64,000 nucleotides of DNA from Fomitopsis serialis (GCF_022376445.1 NW_025954961.1:1674001-1738000), one strand, 5' to 3'. Positions 25,166-36,728 are shown, counted from the stretch's first letter. Notes: a model not told the origin generated them from the sequence alone. Numbers and translations: made by a program.

Positions 25166-25731
25166 GTCACGAGAGAGTGCAAGGTGATCAGTATAAGGGC
25201 CTCCGTTCCTTATCTGTATTGACGTGCTCCGGTCAATTCTTCGGAGATATGTGGGTAGAAACGACTCATTGCTGCCTCGGTTGCGCTCCTCTCTACGAAT
25301 GCGAAATGGACTGATATCGCATGTTAGATTCATGTATTTTACTCCCGGTTCCATTTCTCTGCCATTAGGTGTTATGACTCTTGTGTTCCTGGTTTTGGAA
25401 GCGACGGATGTAACGTGGCAGGATACATGTTGGCTTCGACACAAACCTGTGCGTGAACAAGACGGCACGTTCTGTGTCGTTCAAATCTGCGTCGCGATCG
25501 AAATGTTCGAAGTTTCAACCGTCATGGGATCGCCGCGGCTTGAATCGAACGCTCGAAATCAGACGTACGGATGTTCTCTGCTGAACATCTCGGATACCGA
25601 CCACGTCACGGAAGTCCGTTGATAAACGCACCGAGACACTGAGAATTGTGCGTCAACTAGCACCCATTGAGCGATCCTTTAACTAACTCGTAAACGTGAT
25701 GTGTTCACTACAAATCGGAACATTGCGCCCC
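25166..25731. other. Convergent intergenic DNA
   Basis: About 570 bases between the WW-domain gene and the methyltransferase-GT8 gene. No gene, repeat or RNA structure is recognised. Confidence 0.5.
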
Positions 25732-27372
25732 TCAGGCCATGTCTACCGCACCGTTCACCTTCTCGAGGAATCGGTGGCGAGCGGACTCAATCACTTTGTC
25801 GCGCTCAGATGCGCAGTATGCCTTGTATTCGTCCGAGTGGCGCCAATCCGACCACGGCGTCTCGTCGAGGACCGTCCACCATTCGCTGGTGTACGGATGT
25901 CCAGGCGCGCCCGCGTAACCCCACGACTTCGCGATATACGGCTGTAAGTATGGGTTCAAAATATGCTCCAGGGCTGGGTTGACAGGCCCAGTGAAGTGAA
26001 CGATCGCAGCGTCCTTCATCTCCAACAAGCCTGACTCGATGAGCGCTCTGTCCGCTGATGGCAGTTCGGCGTACGTGCCCAGTCCCTGTGCGTTCCACTT
26101 CATCGGCAGTGGAAGCCAGGCGTCGCGGAAGTGCGTGTTGAGCGCGTCCTGGTCGGCATACTTGTCACTAAGGGAGCTCTCCGCCGTAGCGGACAATGCG
26201 CCCATCCTGCCTCGGACCTGAGCGAGGTCCATCAGGAGCACACCCGCGTTGAAGTACGGGCCCCTCTGCGGCCCACCGTGGCCCATGGGGTACCCTACGT
26301 CCCGAGCGGCGCCGAGGGGTTTTCCGGCGAGGTCGATGTCCCAGAGCGACCGTAAGTCCGCTCTGACCAGGACGTCGGCATCGAGATACAGGACTCGCTC
26401 AATGGGGAGCACGGGGATCATGTCAATCTTCGCCCAGGTCTTGCCTCCCTTCGCTGTGAGCCCACCTGAGGGCAGGGTGAGGAAGACGATGGTGGCGTCG
26501 TTTGCAGACTCTGTGCATTGCTCCAACTTCTGGCGGTCGGTGGGCGAGAGCCCGAGGTCGATGATGTAGAAGGTGATCCTATCCTTGGTCATGCTGACGC
26601 AGCTGCGAATGGCGACGGCTGCTGCCATTGCGTACGTGGAATCCACCGTTAGCGCGACGTGCATCCCGTACCCGAGGGCACGATCGAGCCCGTGGCCAAC
26701 CTTCTCCTTCAGTAGGAAGCCGATGCGCATCTCGGAGGTCTTCTGGAGGACGACCTGGTACTGCTCTGGCCTCGACAAGACATCGAACTCTCCTCGGTGG
26801 AGCGTCATGAAGGCATCGATGCCGCGTTTGGGATGGTGTATGCTGTCTGAGGGCTCCTTGTCCCAATGATAGTCGTCGAAGATAACGACGGCACCTTTCT
26901 TGGCGAGCCTCCAGACGAGCTCGCCGTCGAGGAAGGTGTCGTCGGCTTCGTGGGACCCATCGACGTAGATCCAGTCATATCCTGGGTTTGGGTTGTCCAT
27001 CTCCTCCCCCAGCAGCGTCATCAGGGCCGGGAAGCTGAACTCGTCGAGGACGCGGAAGGGTTTTCCGGTCAACGACAGGTTGTGGGTGATTTTCGAGTAA
27101 CGCTCCTGGCCCGCCGCTGACTTCATTAGGTCGAAGTGGTCGATGCAGACGGCCTCGCCACCCTGAGCGCACAGCTCCGTCAGGAGGAAGACAGCAGAGC
27201 GTCCCTCCCATGAACCAATCTCCAGGACGCGAGGTTCGGTAGATCGAACTCGGGGAAATAGTCCCCTCCATGCGTCGACATTAAAGGAGAACCAGTCTTG
27301 CGTTGGAGTGAATTGGTACGCTTTGTCGTCGCTCAGGGTCTTGTCCCAAAAGCTAACGCTTGTGTCTGCCAT
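25732..27372 (-). CDS. Bifunctional class I methyltransferase - GT8 glycosyltransferase
   Basis: A single intronless frame of 546 residues. Residues 1 to about 220 are a SAM-dependent methyltransferase (Methyltransf_24 type): motif I VLEIGSWEGRS at 49-59, a DWIYVDGSHEADDTF segment at 133-147 and VVIFDDYHWD at 162-171. Residues about 235-500 are a family 8 glycosyltransferase: VALTVDSTYAMAAAVAIRSC near 239-258, the metal-binding DxD in RVLYLDADVLVR (DAD at 331-333), GPYFNAGVLLMDL at 371-383, ADQDALN and VHFTGPVNP at 458-466, where other GT8 enzymes have HxxGxxKPW. No signal peptide or membrane segment is visible, so it is probably cytosolic or Golgi-peripheral. It would transfer a sugar and methylate a sugar or its acceptor; the substrate is unknown. 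It is one of the few intact single-exon genes here and is transcribed divergently from the epimerase-GT gene, 785 bases away. The intronless state and domain make-up hint at horizontal origin (inference). Confidence 0.9.
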   Translation of the reverse strand: MADTSVSFWDKTLSDDKAYQFTPTQDWFSFNVDAWRGLFPRVRSTEPRVLEIGSWEGRSAVFLLTELCAQGGEAVCIDHFDLMKSAAGQERYSKITHNLSLTGKPFRVLDEFSFPALMTLLGEEMDNPNPGYDWIYVDGSHEADDTFLDGELVWRLAKKGAVVIFDDYHWDKEPSDSIHHPKRGIDAFMTLHRGEFDVLSRPEQYQVVLQKTSEMRIGFLLKEKVGHGLDRALGYGMHVALTVDSTYAMAAAVAIRSCVSMTKDRITFYIIDLGLSPTDRQKLEQCTESANDATIVFLTLPSGGLTAKGGKTWAKIDMIPVLPIERVLYLDADVLVRADLRSLWDIDLAGKPLGAARDVGYPMGHGGPQRGPYFNAGVLLMDLAQVRGRMGALSATAESSLSDKYADQDALNTHFRDAWLPLPMKWNAQGLGTYAELPSADRALIESGLLEMKDAAIVHFTGPVNPALEHILNPYLQPYIAKSWGYAGAPGHPYTSEWWTVLDETPWSDWRHSDEYKAYCASERDKVIESARHRFLEKVNGAVDMA

Positions 27373-28157
27373 CTGATGGCGGTCTTGGAGTTAGGTTTAT
27401 GCAAAAGCTCAGGGAAACGGGCTGACTCTACGTGTTGTCTCTTTCAATGCGGTCCTGAGGACTCGAAATATCAGCGGATGTGGGCAACAGGCGTCGGCGA
27501 GCCTTGTTCCTCGTCGAGCTTTGTACACGCTGGGAACTGCGACGGCTGTGCCGCGATGTCGCTGACTCGTCCCATGATCCAGGACCCAAGGACTGGGTGA
27601 TAGGAAGACTCCACGGACCACGGGCTCTGTCAGGCATTAATGCTTCTGAGCAGCGCCGTTACTCAACCACGCATCTATCTTCACCGATAGAAGAGACACT
27701 CATAACTCAGGTGCCGTTCAATCAGCCGCCGCCAGCCTCAAAGAACAGATCCCCCTGGGACTAGAATCGACACTTGCCTCGTAGTCGGGTATTCCATGTG
27801 GAGCTCCTTCGCGATGTCGTCCCCTTATGGCTTTAGGACCTAGCCGTGACAATTTGCGGTTGGACTTGCGATGAACCTAATCCTTACGAGGCGCAATATC
27901 GAACACGCGCACCCAGATTATCCCTTCCTGTCGAAGTCCGCTCTCACACCATTCCTGCTTAGCTATGTCTTGTGTAGTCGGTGACGCTCAGTCGTCATCC
28001 GGCGTCCGCTCTCCATTGATTTACACCGCTTGAACCGCAGGAAAGATTTGCCCAGCTGCACGGTCCGGCCGCCCAACCGCAACCCAGAAGTCCGCGGTTT
28101 ATATCGGTGAGCTTCCGTCTAGTGACCCACGTCTCTTATCCCCCACTCTTGACCACC
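27373..28157. promoter_or_regulatory. Shared divergent promoter region of the two glycan genes
   Basis: Region of 785 bases between the starts of the methyltransferase-GT8 gene (-) and the epimerase-GT gene (+). A TTTATAT element at 28098-28104 lies about 55 bases before ATG 28158 and could be a TATA box. Co-regulation of the pair is inferred from this arrangement. Confidence 0.5.
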
Positions 28158-31100
28158 ATGCTCCCGCCAGACAGTACGATACTTGTGACTGGTGGCAATG
28201 GCTTCATCGTAAGCCCCTCAACGTTGAGATGATTTTGTTCTGCTGACTGTAGTCCTAGGGAGGCAATATGGCCCACCGGCTTGCTGCAAGCGGTCGACAC
28301 AGAATTCGTATCGCCGACATCTCCCGCACAGGGTATCTCGAACCACCGGCAGGTGCAGAGGTCACGATAGGAAATCTTTGCGAGCCTGCCTTTTGCGAGA
28401 CCGCGGTGCGAGGTGTGAAGGTCGTTCTCCACTTCGCCGCTACGATGGGGGGAATGGGAGTCATCCACGCGGCCAACGACTTCACAATATACCAAGAAAA
28501 TCATCGTATGACCCTCAACTTGCTTGCGGCCGCTGTGTCCGAAGGCGTCGACTTGTTCTTCTACGCATCTTCAGCCTGCGTCTATCCAGACTCCCTGCAG
28601 GGCCCCGACAACGAGGACGTCTCCCTGAAGGAGGACGACGTTTGCACGCAGTGGCCGCCGAGTCCACAGGGGCTCTACGGGCTTGAGAAGCTCAATACCG
28701 AAAGCATCCTCTCCCAGTACAGTTCGCGCCTCAATATTCGCACCGCTCGCTTTCATAATATTTACGGACCAGGCGGTTCTTGGGTCGGTGGTCGGGAAAA
28801 GGCACCCGCTGCCTTCCTCCGGAAGGCTCTGGCTCTCAAGCGTACCGACGCATCGTTGAAGGACCTGGAGATTTGGGGTGACGGCCAGCAGAGGCGGAGC
28901 TTCTGCTTATTGACGACGCCGTGGAAGCCATCCTCGCACTCATCCAGTCGGACTGCCGGGAGGTTGTCAACATCGGAGACGACCGTTCGGTCACCATCCG
29001 AGAGCTCGCGGACATCGCAGTGCACTGTGCCGGCATCAATCACGCCGATGTACGCTATCACTACGTGCGCGACAAGCCGGTCGGCGTTGCGTCTCGGAAC
29101 TCGAATAACGACCGAGTACGGCGGCTCTTGGGTTGGTCTCCGAGGACCACACTCGAGGAGGGGATGCGACGCACTGGGGAGTGGATCGCCGACGAGATGG
29201 ACAAGGCGCTTCGCCGGCTCAAGCAGCCTGCGCGATCGGACGCGCTTCGCCGGTATACAACGAGCCAGAAGGTCGACCTTCAGGCAGACGCGACTACCTT
29301 CGCCATCCTTCTACCGATTACGTCCCGGGGTTCTGCGTCGCCAGACGACTGCCTGGTCAACCTCGCGCGTTTTGCGAGGTCCCTTGCACTCACTACCGCA
29401 GACGATGTGGCTAGACTGGGCGTACGGTACCGCGTGCGCATCTATCTGCAATTGACCATGATGACACGTTCCTCTTCACGGATGGCGAAGAAAACAAGGC
29501 CGAGCAAGTCCTGCGTCAGGAAGGTTTTGCGCATATTTCGACCATCATGTGCGATCATCCCCGTGGCACGTTTGCGCCTGTGGCGAGACTGCGCTCGCGC
29601 AGCCTGGAGAGACGGTGCGGATTACATGACCTTGATGGGTGATGATGTCGTCTTGCAAGATCCTCCTGGATGTCGGCGGTCGCGCACGCATTCGAGGAGC
29701 TATCCGTCGAACAGGAGTGCCGCCGGGGCTCGGTTGTGTTGCCTTCACGGATACGTCCTTCCCGGCATGCCACCTTCCCCGTTATGCATCGTACCCACAT
29801 GGACATCTTCGACGGCGAGGTCATCCCGACATCTTCGTGAACCAGGACGGAGACCCGTTCCTCTTCCAACTGTACCGCCGCTGGGGCTGCTCGCGGATGA
29901 TCTCACCTCGCGTATCCAATGCAGTTGGAGGTAGCGACAGCGCGAGGTACCGCAAGGTATCGGCTGTCGGCTGGACATTCGGCCCCCTCGATAATGCGAC
30001 CACTACCGTTGAGTCATGGCTCCGCGAGTATCACCCCCATGTCGAGCGGAAGCTGACCGTGGACGTTGTGATCCCCTGCTATCGAGTAAATCTCGCCTAT
30101 ATGGACAAGTTCCTAGCTCTTCGCCCGTCCCCGACCTGCACAGTGATGTTCATAGTCATTGTCGATGACCCCTGTTCGCCCAACATCGCAGCCTTGATGG
30201 AGAAATACGCACACCGCCCAGACGTCCGCATTCGCGTCAATACTCAGAACCTGGGCGCTTCCGCGTCGCGCAACAGAGGGTTACAGGAATCCGCGGCGGA
30301 ATGGGTGCTCTTCTTGGACGACGACGTCGCTCCGAAAGACAACATCCTGGTGGAGACGGAGAAAGTCATTCGTGAAAACCCCAGAGCGGCGGGATTCGTT
30401 GGTACCGCTCTCTTCCCCATCGCCGACACTATCGTAACGGCGGCTATCCATTTGGCGGGCGTTACTTACTTTTGGGATATTGCGAGAAAGCGCGCCGACG
30501 ATTGTGATCTTCCATGGGGCGTCACCGCAAATCTCATTGCGAAACGCAACATGGAGGACAACATCGTCTTCGACTTAGGATTCCCGAAGACTGGTGGAGG
30601 CGAGGACATCGACTACTGTCGCAGGAAGCGCGATTCTCGTTTGCCCACGGCGGCGTCGGCTTCTGTGCGGCACCGGAGGTTGTGGTCACCCACCCATGGT
30701 GGAACAAAGGTCAGAGATCCTGGTGGAGGTTCTATATGTGGGGCAAGGGTGACGGAGCCCTCGTCGCCATGTACCCGCAGTTCACGTACCGAGAAGCAGC
30801 GCCAAACAGCGCGGAGCTGCTTGTCCTCTGTGCGGTCTTGACGGTCGGTGGTTGCGCCACGTCCCTGCTGTTGTGCGGAGCAACGACAGCGGCGCTCCAG
30901 ATTGCCCTGAACGGCAGTCGTATATGCCTTGCTCTCCTGCAGCCAACGTCCTGCATGACCTATACCGTCATGGTTGGAGGAATGCGGACAGAACTGCAGC
31001 GCTCAACATGTCCGTTGGTGGATGGCGGCTGTCGTCGCGATGATCGAGAGCACGTTCATCCGGATGTTCAGCGAGTACGGCCGCCTGGTCGGCGTACTGG

Positions 31101-31246
31101 AACGGCGAGAGTACGGAGCGATCGGGACGGCGTTCGATTGGTTCACCAACCGCGCGGGAGACGGACCAAGAAGAGAGGAGAACATGAACCGCCTCCAGAG
31201 GGTCGCGATTTGGGTCTTGATTCTAGCCATGTTATATGTAGCATAA
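28158..31246 (+). CDS. GDP-mannose-3,5-epimerase-like / glycosyltransferase 2 fusion protein with C-terminal membrane segment
   Basis: Large modular enzyme. The first module (28158 to about 29260) is a short-chain epimerase close to GDP-mannose 3,5-epimerase: TILVTGGNGFI + GGN across one intron (Rossmann glycine motif), FAATMGGMG, FFYASSACVYP, the catalytic YGLEK, RFHNIYGPGGSW, GGREKAPAAF and EIWGDGQQRRSF. The second module (about 29300-29860) is GT-A-like, with IYLAIDHDDTFLFTDGEE and DYMTLMGDDVVLQDP. The third (about 30055-30720) is a GT2 domain: VDVVIPCYRVN, NLGASASRNRGLQ, EWVLFLDDDVAP and the acidic GGGEDIDYCRR. A hydrophobic segment (about 30805-30920) and a short C-terminal WVLILAMLYVA follow, ending at TAA 31244-31246. 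The frame changes at least six times (28903, 29448, about 29655, 29826, 30634 and about 31015), in most cases explained by one missing base. One of those near 29560 is ambiguous. It would make an epimerised nucleotide sugar and transfer it in the secretory pathway or at a membrane; the product is unknown. Confidence 0.85.
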
Positions 31247-31546
31247 GAAGCGTAGACAGTATGTCCGAGTAGGAGTCGATGTGCAGTTGGAGGTTCTGGT
31301 GTGCGTACGCGTGTGCACGAAGTCAAGCTGAGTCACGTCTCGATTTGGGAGGAGTGGGAACGCCGAATGCCTTAGTCAGACACGCGTCCACCAGAATGGC
31401 AACTGGGGCCCACGAGAAGACGCCCGTGTGGCTAGGGACACGCGCAAATAAATTAGGTCGCGTCGCGTCTTGTCTCCGCGTCGCGACCTTGTTCAGCAAC
31501 AATCCCTGCTCGCCCCTATCCAGTCTAGCTGTGACAATTCACAGGC
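31247..31546. other. Intergenic DNA before RAD16
   Basis: 300 bases between two genes on the same strand. Probably holds the epimerase-GT 3' UTR and the RAD16 promoter. No distinct motif is seen. Confidence 0.4.
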
Positions 31547-34500
31547 ATGCCTCGTCCAAGACGTACTACGCGCAGCGAGGCGTCAGTGTCGGTTACCCCA
31601 GCATCGGCGACAGTGTCCCCAGGGTTCAGCGCCAGAAGCTCCAAGCAGTCTACGCCCGCAACATCGGTAGTTGACGAGGTGGAAAAACCAGCAGCGCAGC
31701 CAAGAAGGTCCGCAAGGAAAAGTATTGTTGAGAGCAAGAAGCGTGCTAGAGAGACTGATGAGGAAGCCGAGGACAAGCCTAGCAAGACCGGCACGAAACG
31801 CAGAGTGGTCGCCCGCGAAGTTTACGTAGAAATTCAGGTTTCTCAGAAGGTATTCGTCGTAGCATTATTCATCATCGCACAGAATGAGCTGAGCCAGTTC
31901 GCGTCCATAGAAGTCTGCCGCCACTACTACCCAGTCATCCTCGAAAGGGGCTAGGCGGACGGCTGCCACCAAGACTCCTGCAGTCAAAGCTGAGGAGAGT
32001 GTCGACGAAGTCGGTGACAGCGAAGAAGACAGGGTTTCGATACTCGAATCCGACGACAGCGGCTCGGAGTACGAGGCCTCTGATATTGACAGTGCACCGG
32101 AAGACGCTGAGAGCGACAAGTCTATTGAGGACTACGTCGAGCCCGCCGTCAAAGATGAATACACGGCAGAGGGTATCGACGACGAGGACGTCATGATGGA
32201 TGCTGCCATCCAAGCATCACTAGAGTCCGCTCGGCAGGACGACAGTCGTATCGCGGGCACGACAAGCGCTGGTGCAGGCTCGTCGAAACAGCGCCCTCCG
32301 GTCAACTCTGCAGCGGCCCTCCGAGCTGCTGCAGCGGAACGTCGCCTGGCCAAAGAACAAGATGGGGCATATTCCGGCGAAAGTCTATCTGAGCCTGCTG
32401 ACTCCGAGGATGAGTTACCACTCGCAAAGAGCAAGGGTAAGGCGAAGGTTTCAACCGCGCTCCAAAAACTGGTCGACACCAGCGAGCCGAAATATATGAC
32501 CCTTGCTCAGCGCAGGCACGCTCGCAAGTTGGCGAGGATGGAGAAGTCGCAAGTCAAGTCTGAAGAACAGAGGATGCGCTACAAACTCGGCCGCAAACTG
32601 ACATACGTGAGTATGTAGCGATACATTAGGACGATTCGCTCACGTAGCGTGCAGGCCGAGAAGTCCACAATTGCGCTTCAGGTCCATCACCCGGAACTCA
32701 AGGACGTCTGGGGAAACCTAGAGAGACGCGTTGCCATTGTTGAACCGAAGAAGGCGAAACCGCCTGCCGGTATCAAAGTTACTCTACTGCCCTTCCAGGA
32801 GGAAAGTCTGTACTGGATGAGGGAGCAAGAGAAGGGCGAGTGGAAAGGCGGTATGCTCGCGGTCAGTACAAACGCCTTAGCCTTAGTTCGCGCGTGCTGA
32901 CATGATACACTGCCAGGATGAGATGGGGTTGGTAGTCGTCGCCAAAAGTAGACGTTTCAAAACTGACCTTCCTTCACAGGATGGGCAAGACGATCCAGAT
33001 GATAGCGCTGCTTGCATCAGACGCTGGCGTCAAGCCGAACCTTGTCATTGCGTTCGTCACTTATTCTTCATTAGTTAGCGCAATTGAACTCACAACGAAC
33101 CGATGTTTCAGGCCGACCGTTGCCATCATGCAGTGGCGCAATGAGATTGAAACCCATACTGACAGTTTCAAAGTGCTTGTGTGGCACGGATCTTCCAGAG
33201 ACACTAACGTCAAGACGCTCAAGAGTTATGACGTGGTGCGTTTCGGGACATGTTCGTCTGTCATTACATTTGTGCTCAAGTTGTACAGGTGCTCACCACT
33301 TACGCTGTGCTCGAGAGTTGCTTCCGCAAGCAGGAAAACGGTTTCAAGAGGAAGGGGAAGATCATTAAGGAGAAGTCTCCTGTGCACCAGGTCCACTGGC
33401 ATAGAATCATCGTAAGCGGTAGTTCAATGTTTCGTGGCGCACTTGAACGAACTGGTCTGCAGCTCGATGAGGCGCATAACATCAAGGAGAGGTCGACGAA
33501 CACGGCCAAAGCCGCATTCGAGTTACAGGGTACCTTCAGATGGTGTCTCTCCGGCACCCCTCTACAGAACCGTGTTGGAGAGCTCTACAGTCTTGTACGA
33601 TTTCTCGGTGGCGATCCTTTTTCGTACTACTTCTGTGAGTCCCATAGCATCAGTCCAGCCAACGTCGACTGAGGAGTCTACGTGTCATCAGGCAAGTCAT
33701 GTCCGTGCAAGTCCCTGCACTGGAGGTTCTCCGATAAACGGAGCTGCGATGGTAAGCCACCGACGCCAGCACGTATATCAGTAACGCTGATTTCGTTCCT
33801 AGATTGTGGACACAGTCCTATGAAACACGTCCGTGCCCCTTCAAGTTTAATCTGCAGAATTGTTTTGACGAAAGCTCGCCCTCTAGACCTGCTTGTGGAA
33901 CAACGAGATTCTGACCCCTATTCAGAAGAACGGGATGGTAGGCCCTGGCGAAACCGCATTCAAGAAACTCAAGATCTTGTTGGACAGAATGATGCTGCGC
34001 AGGACAAAGGTACCACCGAGTTCGCGCTACGAGAATCGGTTGTCTTACGTTTCGCTCTAGCTGCAACGTGCGGATGACCTCGGTCTGCCTCCCAGAACCG
34101 TCATCGTGAGGCGGGACTACTTCAGTCCCGAGGAGAAGGAGTTGTATCTCTCACTGTTTTCCGACGCCAAGCGGCAGTTCAATACTTACGTCGATTCGGG
34201 TACCGTCCTGAACAGTACGTCTCGTCATCAAAACCCGTCTTCTCGGGTGCTGACATGCCCTTACAGACTATTCTAACATCTTCAGTCTGTCAGTGAAGCT
34301 ATCGTTTCTCAGACCCGCACATCACTCAGTCGTTCATCATACAGACTCACTCGCATGCGACAAATGGCCTGCCATCCTGATCTCGTGCTGAGGAGCAAGA
34401 GCAATGCGGGGACCTTCTTGCAGGACGATCAAGGAGAAGCCACTGTTTGCCGGTTGTGCAACGAAATCGCCGAAGATGCCATCCAGGCGAAATGCAGGCA

Positions 34501-35697
34501 CATCTACGACCGTGAATGTATCAAGCAGTACCTCAACACTGCCATAGAAGTCAACGTACGTATGCTCGCTCTGTGTTCGCACGGCGTGACGAGGCCTTAC
34601 AAGTCGCACAGCCCGCGTGCCCCGTGTGCCATGTCCCCCTTACCATCGACTTGGACGCTCCTGCTCTCGACCTTGAGGAGAATGCGAAACCACGCCAGGG
34701 CATCCTCGGTCGTTTGGAGCTGGACAAGTGGCGGTCTTCTTCCAAGATCGAGGCGCTCATCGAAGAGCTGGACAACCTCCGACGACAGGACTGTACCACG
34801 AAGAGCATCGTCTTCAGTCAGTTTGTCAACTTCTTGGACTTGATCGCATATCGATTGCAGAAGGCTGGATTCGTCGTGAGTGTTCATGGAGCTGTTTTGA
34901 TGCGAAGACTGACGGAACTATGCAGGTATGCCGTTTGGAGGGGACCATGAGCCCGCAGGCCCGTGATGCGACGATCCAACATTTCAGTGAGTACACATTA
35001 GGTCGTTGCTGGCAACAAACATGACTGACTGCGCATCCAGTGAACAACGTTCACGTCACGGTGTTCTTGGTCAGCTTAAAGGCCGGAGGAGTGGCGCTGA
35101 ATTTGACAGAGGCTTCTCGTGTCTTCCTGATGGATAGCTGGTGGAACCCGGCGGTGAGTAGTCTTCCTCGGTCCGGTTGAAGTCATCGCCTGATTATCGT
35201 CTCGTGCAGGTTGAGTATCGTGAGTAGCCTGTGTTGCCTCCATGGGATAGTCTATTCATTTCATTTGCAGAGGCTATGGATCGTATCCACCGTTTGGGTC
35301 AACACCGACCTGTTGAGGTCGTCAAGTTGGTCGTTGAGGACAGCATCGAGAGCAAGATTGTTCAAGTAAGCATCCGTTGTTGTGGGCTATCATCACCAAT
35401 GCTCAAAGACGTTGCCCGGATCAGCTGCAAGAGAAGAAGGCGGCGATGGTCGACGCCACGCTCTCAACGGACGATTCGGTGAGTTTCGTCGAAGCGGAAC
35501 CGCAGGACGTGTTTCTGATGAATCGGCATAGGCTATGGGACGACTGACTCCGGAAGATGTAAGTATTGGTTCCTTGGTTTGCTGAAACTTGCCGCTTATC
35601 ATGATTGGTTGTATCTCAGCTCGGCTTCTTGTTCAGGGTGAGTTTCATCCGTCTGCTCTACCATGACATCGTTGCTGATGATACATTGCAGCTCTGA
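31547..35697 (+). CDS. RAD16: Rad16 SNF2-family ATPase with RING finger (global-genome nucleotide excision repair)
   Basis: Rad16/Rhp16 works with Rad7 in repair of UV damage in non-transcribed DNA. The start [15 protein letters not shown] opens a basic/acidic low-complexity N-terminus of about 350 residues. Helicase motifs are visible in order: [29 protein letters not shown] (Walker A across an intron at about 32920-32980), [29 protein letters not shown], then the Rad16-specific cysteine cluster CPCKSLHW...CDDCGH (33690-33810) and MMLRRTK. The RING finger [24 protein letters not shown]...ACPVC spans 34450-34625. The helicase C domain includes [40 protein letters not shown] and DRIHRLGQ. The last exons are tiny and end at TGA 35695-35697. 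There are more than a dozen introns. The cysteine cluster plus RING separates it from Rad5 and other SNF2 proteins. Confidence 0.95.
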
Positions 35698-35898
35698 TTG
35701 CCCATCTTGAGGAAATATATGTCCAAAGAATGCTCTGCGAACCCTGTATACCGTCCATCTTTTGTAATGAGCCATGTCCATGTGCGTGCGCTGCTGTCGT
35801 GAGTATGTTAATGTTTCAATTATTGTCTATGGCGTATAGAACCATCCCCGATGAGAATTATATGCGAACTGTTTGGTCCACGGACAGCTACGTAACGC

Positions 35899-36728
35899 TC
35901 AGAAAATGCCAGGTACCAGCCTATACTTCGTCCTCTGCGCCCAAGAATCCCACTGTGTCCCAAACTCCGTCCGAAGTACTTCATCCTCTGCTGCAGTGCG
36001 TGCTATGACTCCAACCGGAATGATGGTTAGAGTGCCGAGCCAAAGACACCCTATCACTGCGCCCGCGGGCGTCGACCATAGCCTCAAGCTCTCGATCCAG
36101 TACGAACCCGGGCCCAGCTCCATGAGCGCTATGCCCATGAGCGCCGAAATGCTTCCTGTGTATGCTGGATGGCGGACGATGGCGTATGGCCCGGTTGTCA
36201 CGAGCTGGTGCCCCTCGCGGAGGGCGAGCTCGAAAGTGAAGAAGCGACCGAGGTGTCGATAGCACATAGCCCGGATGAGGGCCCCCGATGCGAGAAGAAG
36301 CCAGCCGACGACGAACGCGCCGGTGAGGGCTACTTCCCTTCCTGAGCTGGACGTGTGCTCCGACGTCACGGGTCGGAAGTGCGCACGGCTGTACTGGAGG
36401 CTGATTTGCAAAGATTCGAGCGCGAAGGTGAGGACCATCGAGGGCTGGCGACAGGGTCAGTGAAGAATTCGATTTGCAGCTATGGAAGGCCGTACCAGGA
36501 CAAGCAGGGGAGGCAACCATCGGATGATTGCCCTGAAACCACCGATTCGAGTCCTTTGAACTTGTTCTCCTCACATTTCTTGGGTGTCGGCTGAGGCGAC
36601 TTGCCACACTGTACAACAACGTCAAATGGTGAGACGCACGCCACTGGCAGGAGCTCTAGGACGTACGATCGGGCAAAATAGACAGCGGATAGCAGCAACG
36701 GTATCTTGGCGAGTAGTGCGTCAACCAT
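35899..36728 (-). CDS. Isoprenylcysteine carboxyl methyltransferase-family membrane protein
   Basis: Short multi-pass membrane protein of the ICMT/PEMT-like family. The start MVDALLAKIPLLLSAVYFARSY is a first membrane segment, followed by an intron region. The main exon gives a hydrophobic helix (LTGAFVVGWLLLASGALIRA) and then the family signature GRFFTFELALREGHQLVTTG with PYAIVRHPAYTG. Another membrane segment with GCLWLGTLTIIPVGVIARTA follows, then EDEVLRTEFGTQWDSWAQRT and the end GIF. Ste14 enzymes use this signature region to bind S-adenosylmethionine and methylate prenylated cysteines in the ER. Basidiomycetes have several such paralogues, so I do not assign STE14. A TATA-like element lies 56 bases upstream. 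Confidence 0.85.

Noticed and set aside
28158..31246. Programmed ribosomal frameshifting in the epimerase-GT gene
   Set aside because: There are too many breaks, with no slippery heptamer seen at them, and the same kind of break occurs in unrelated housekeeping genes.
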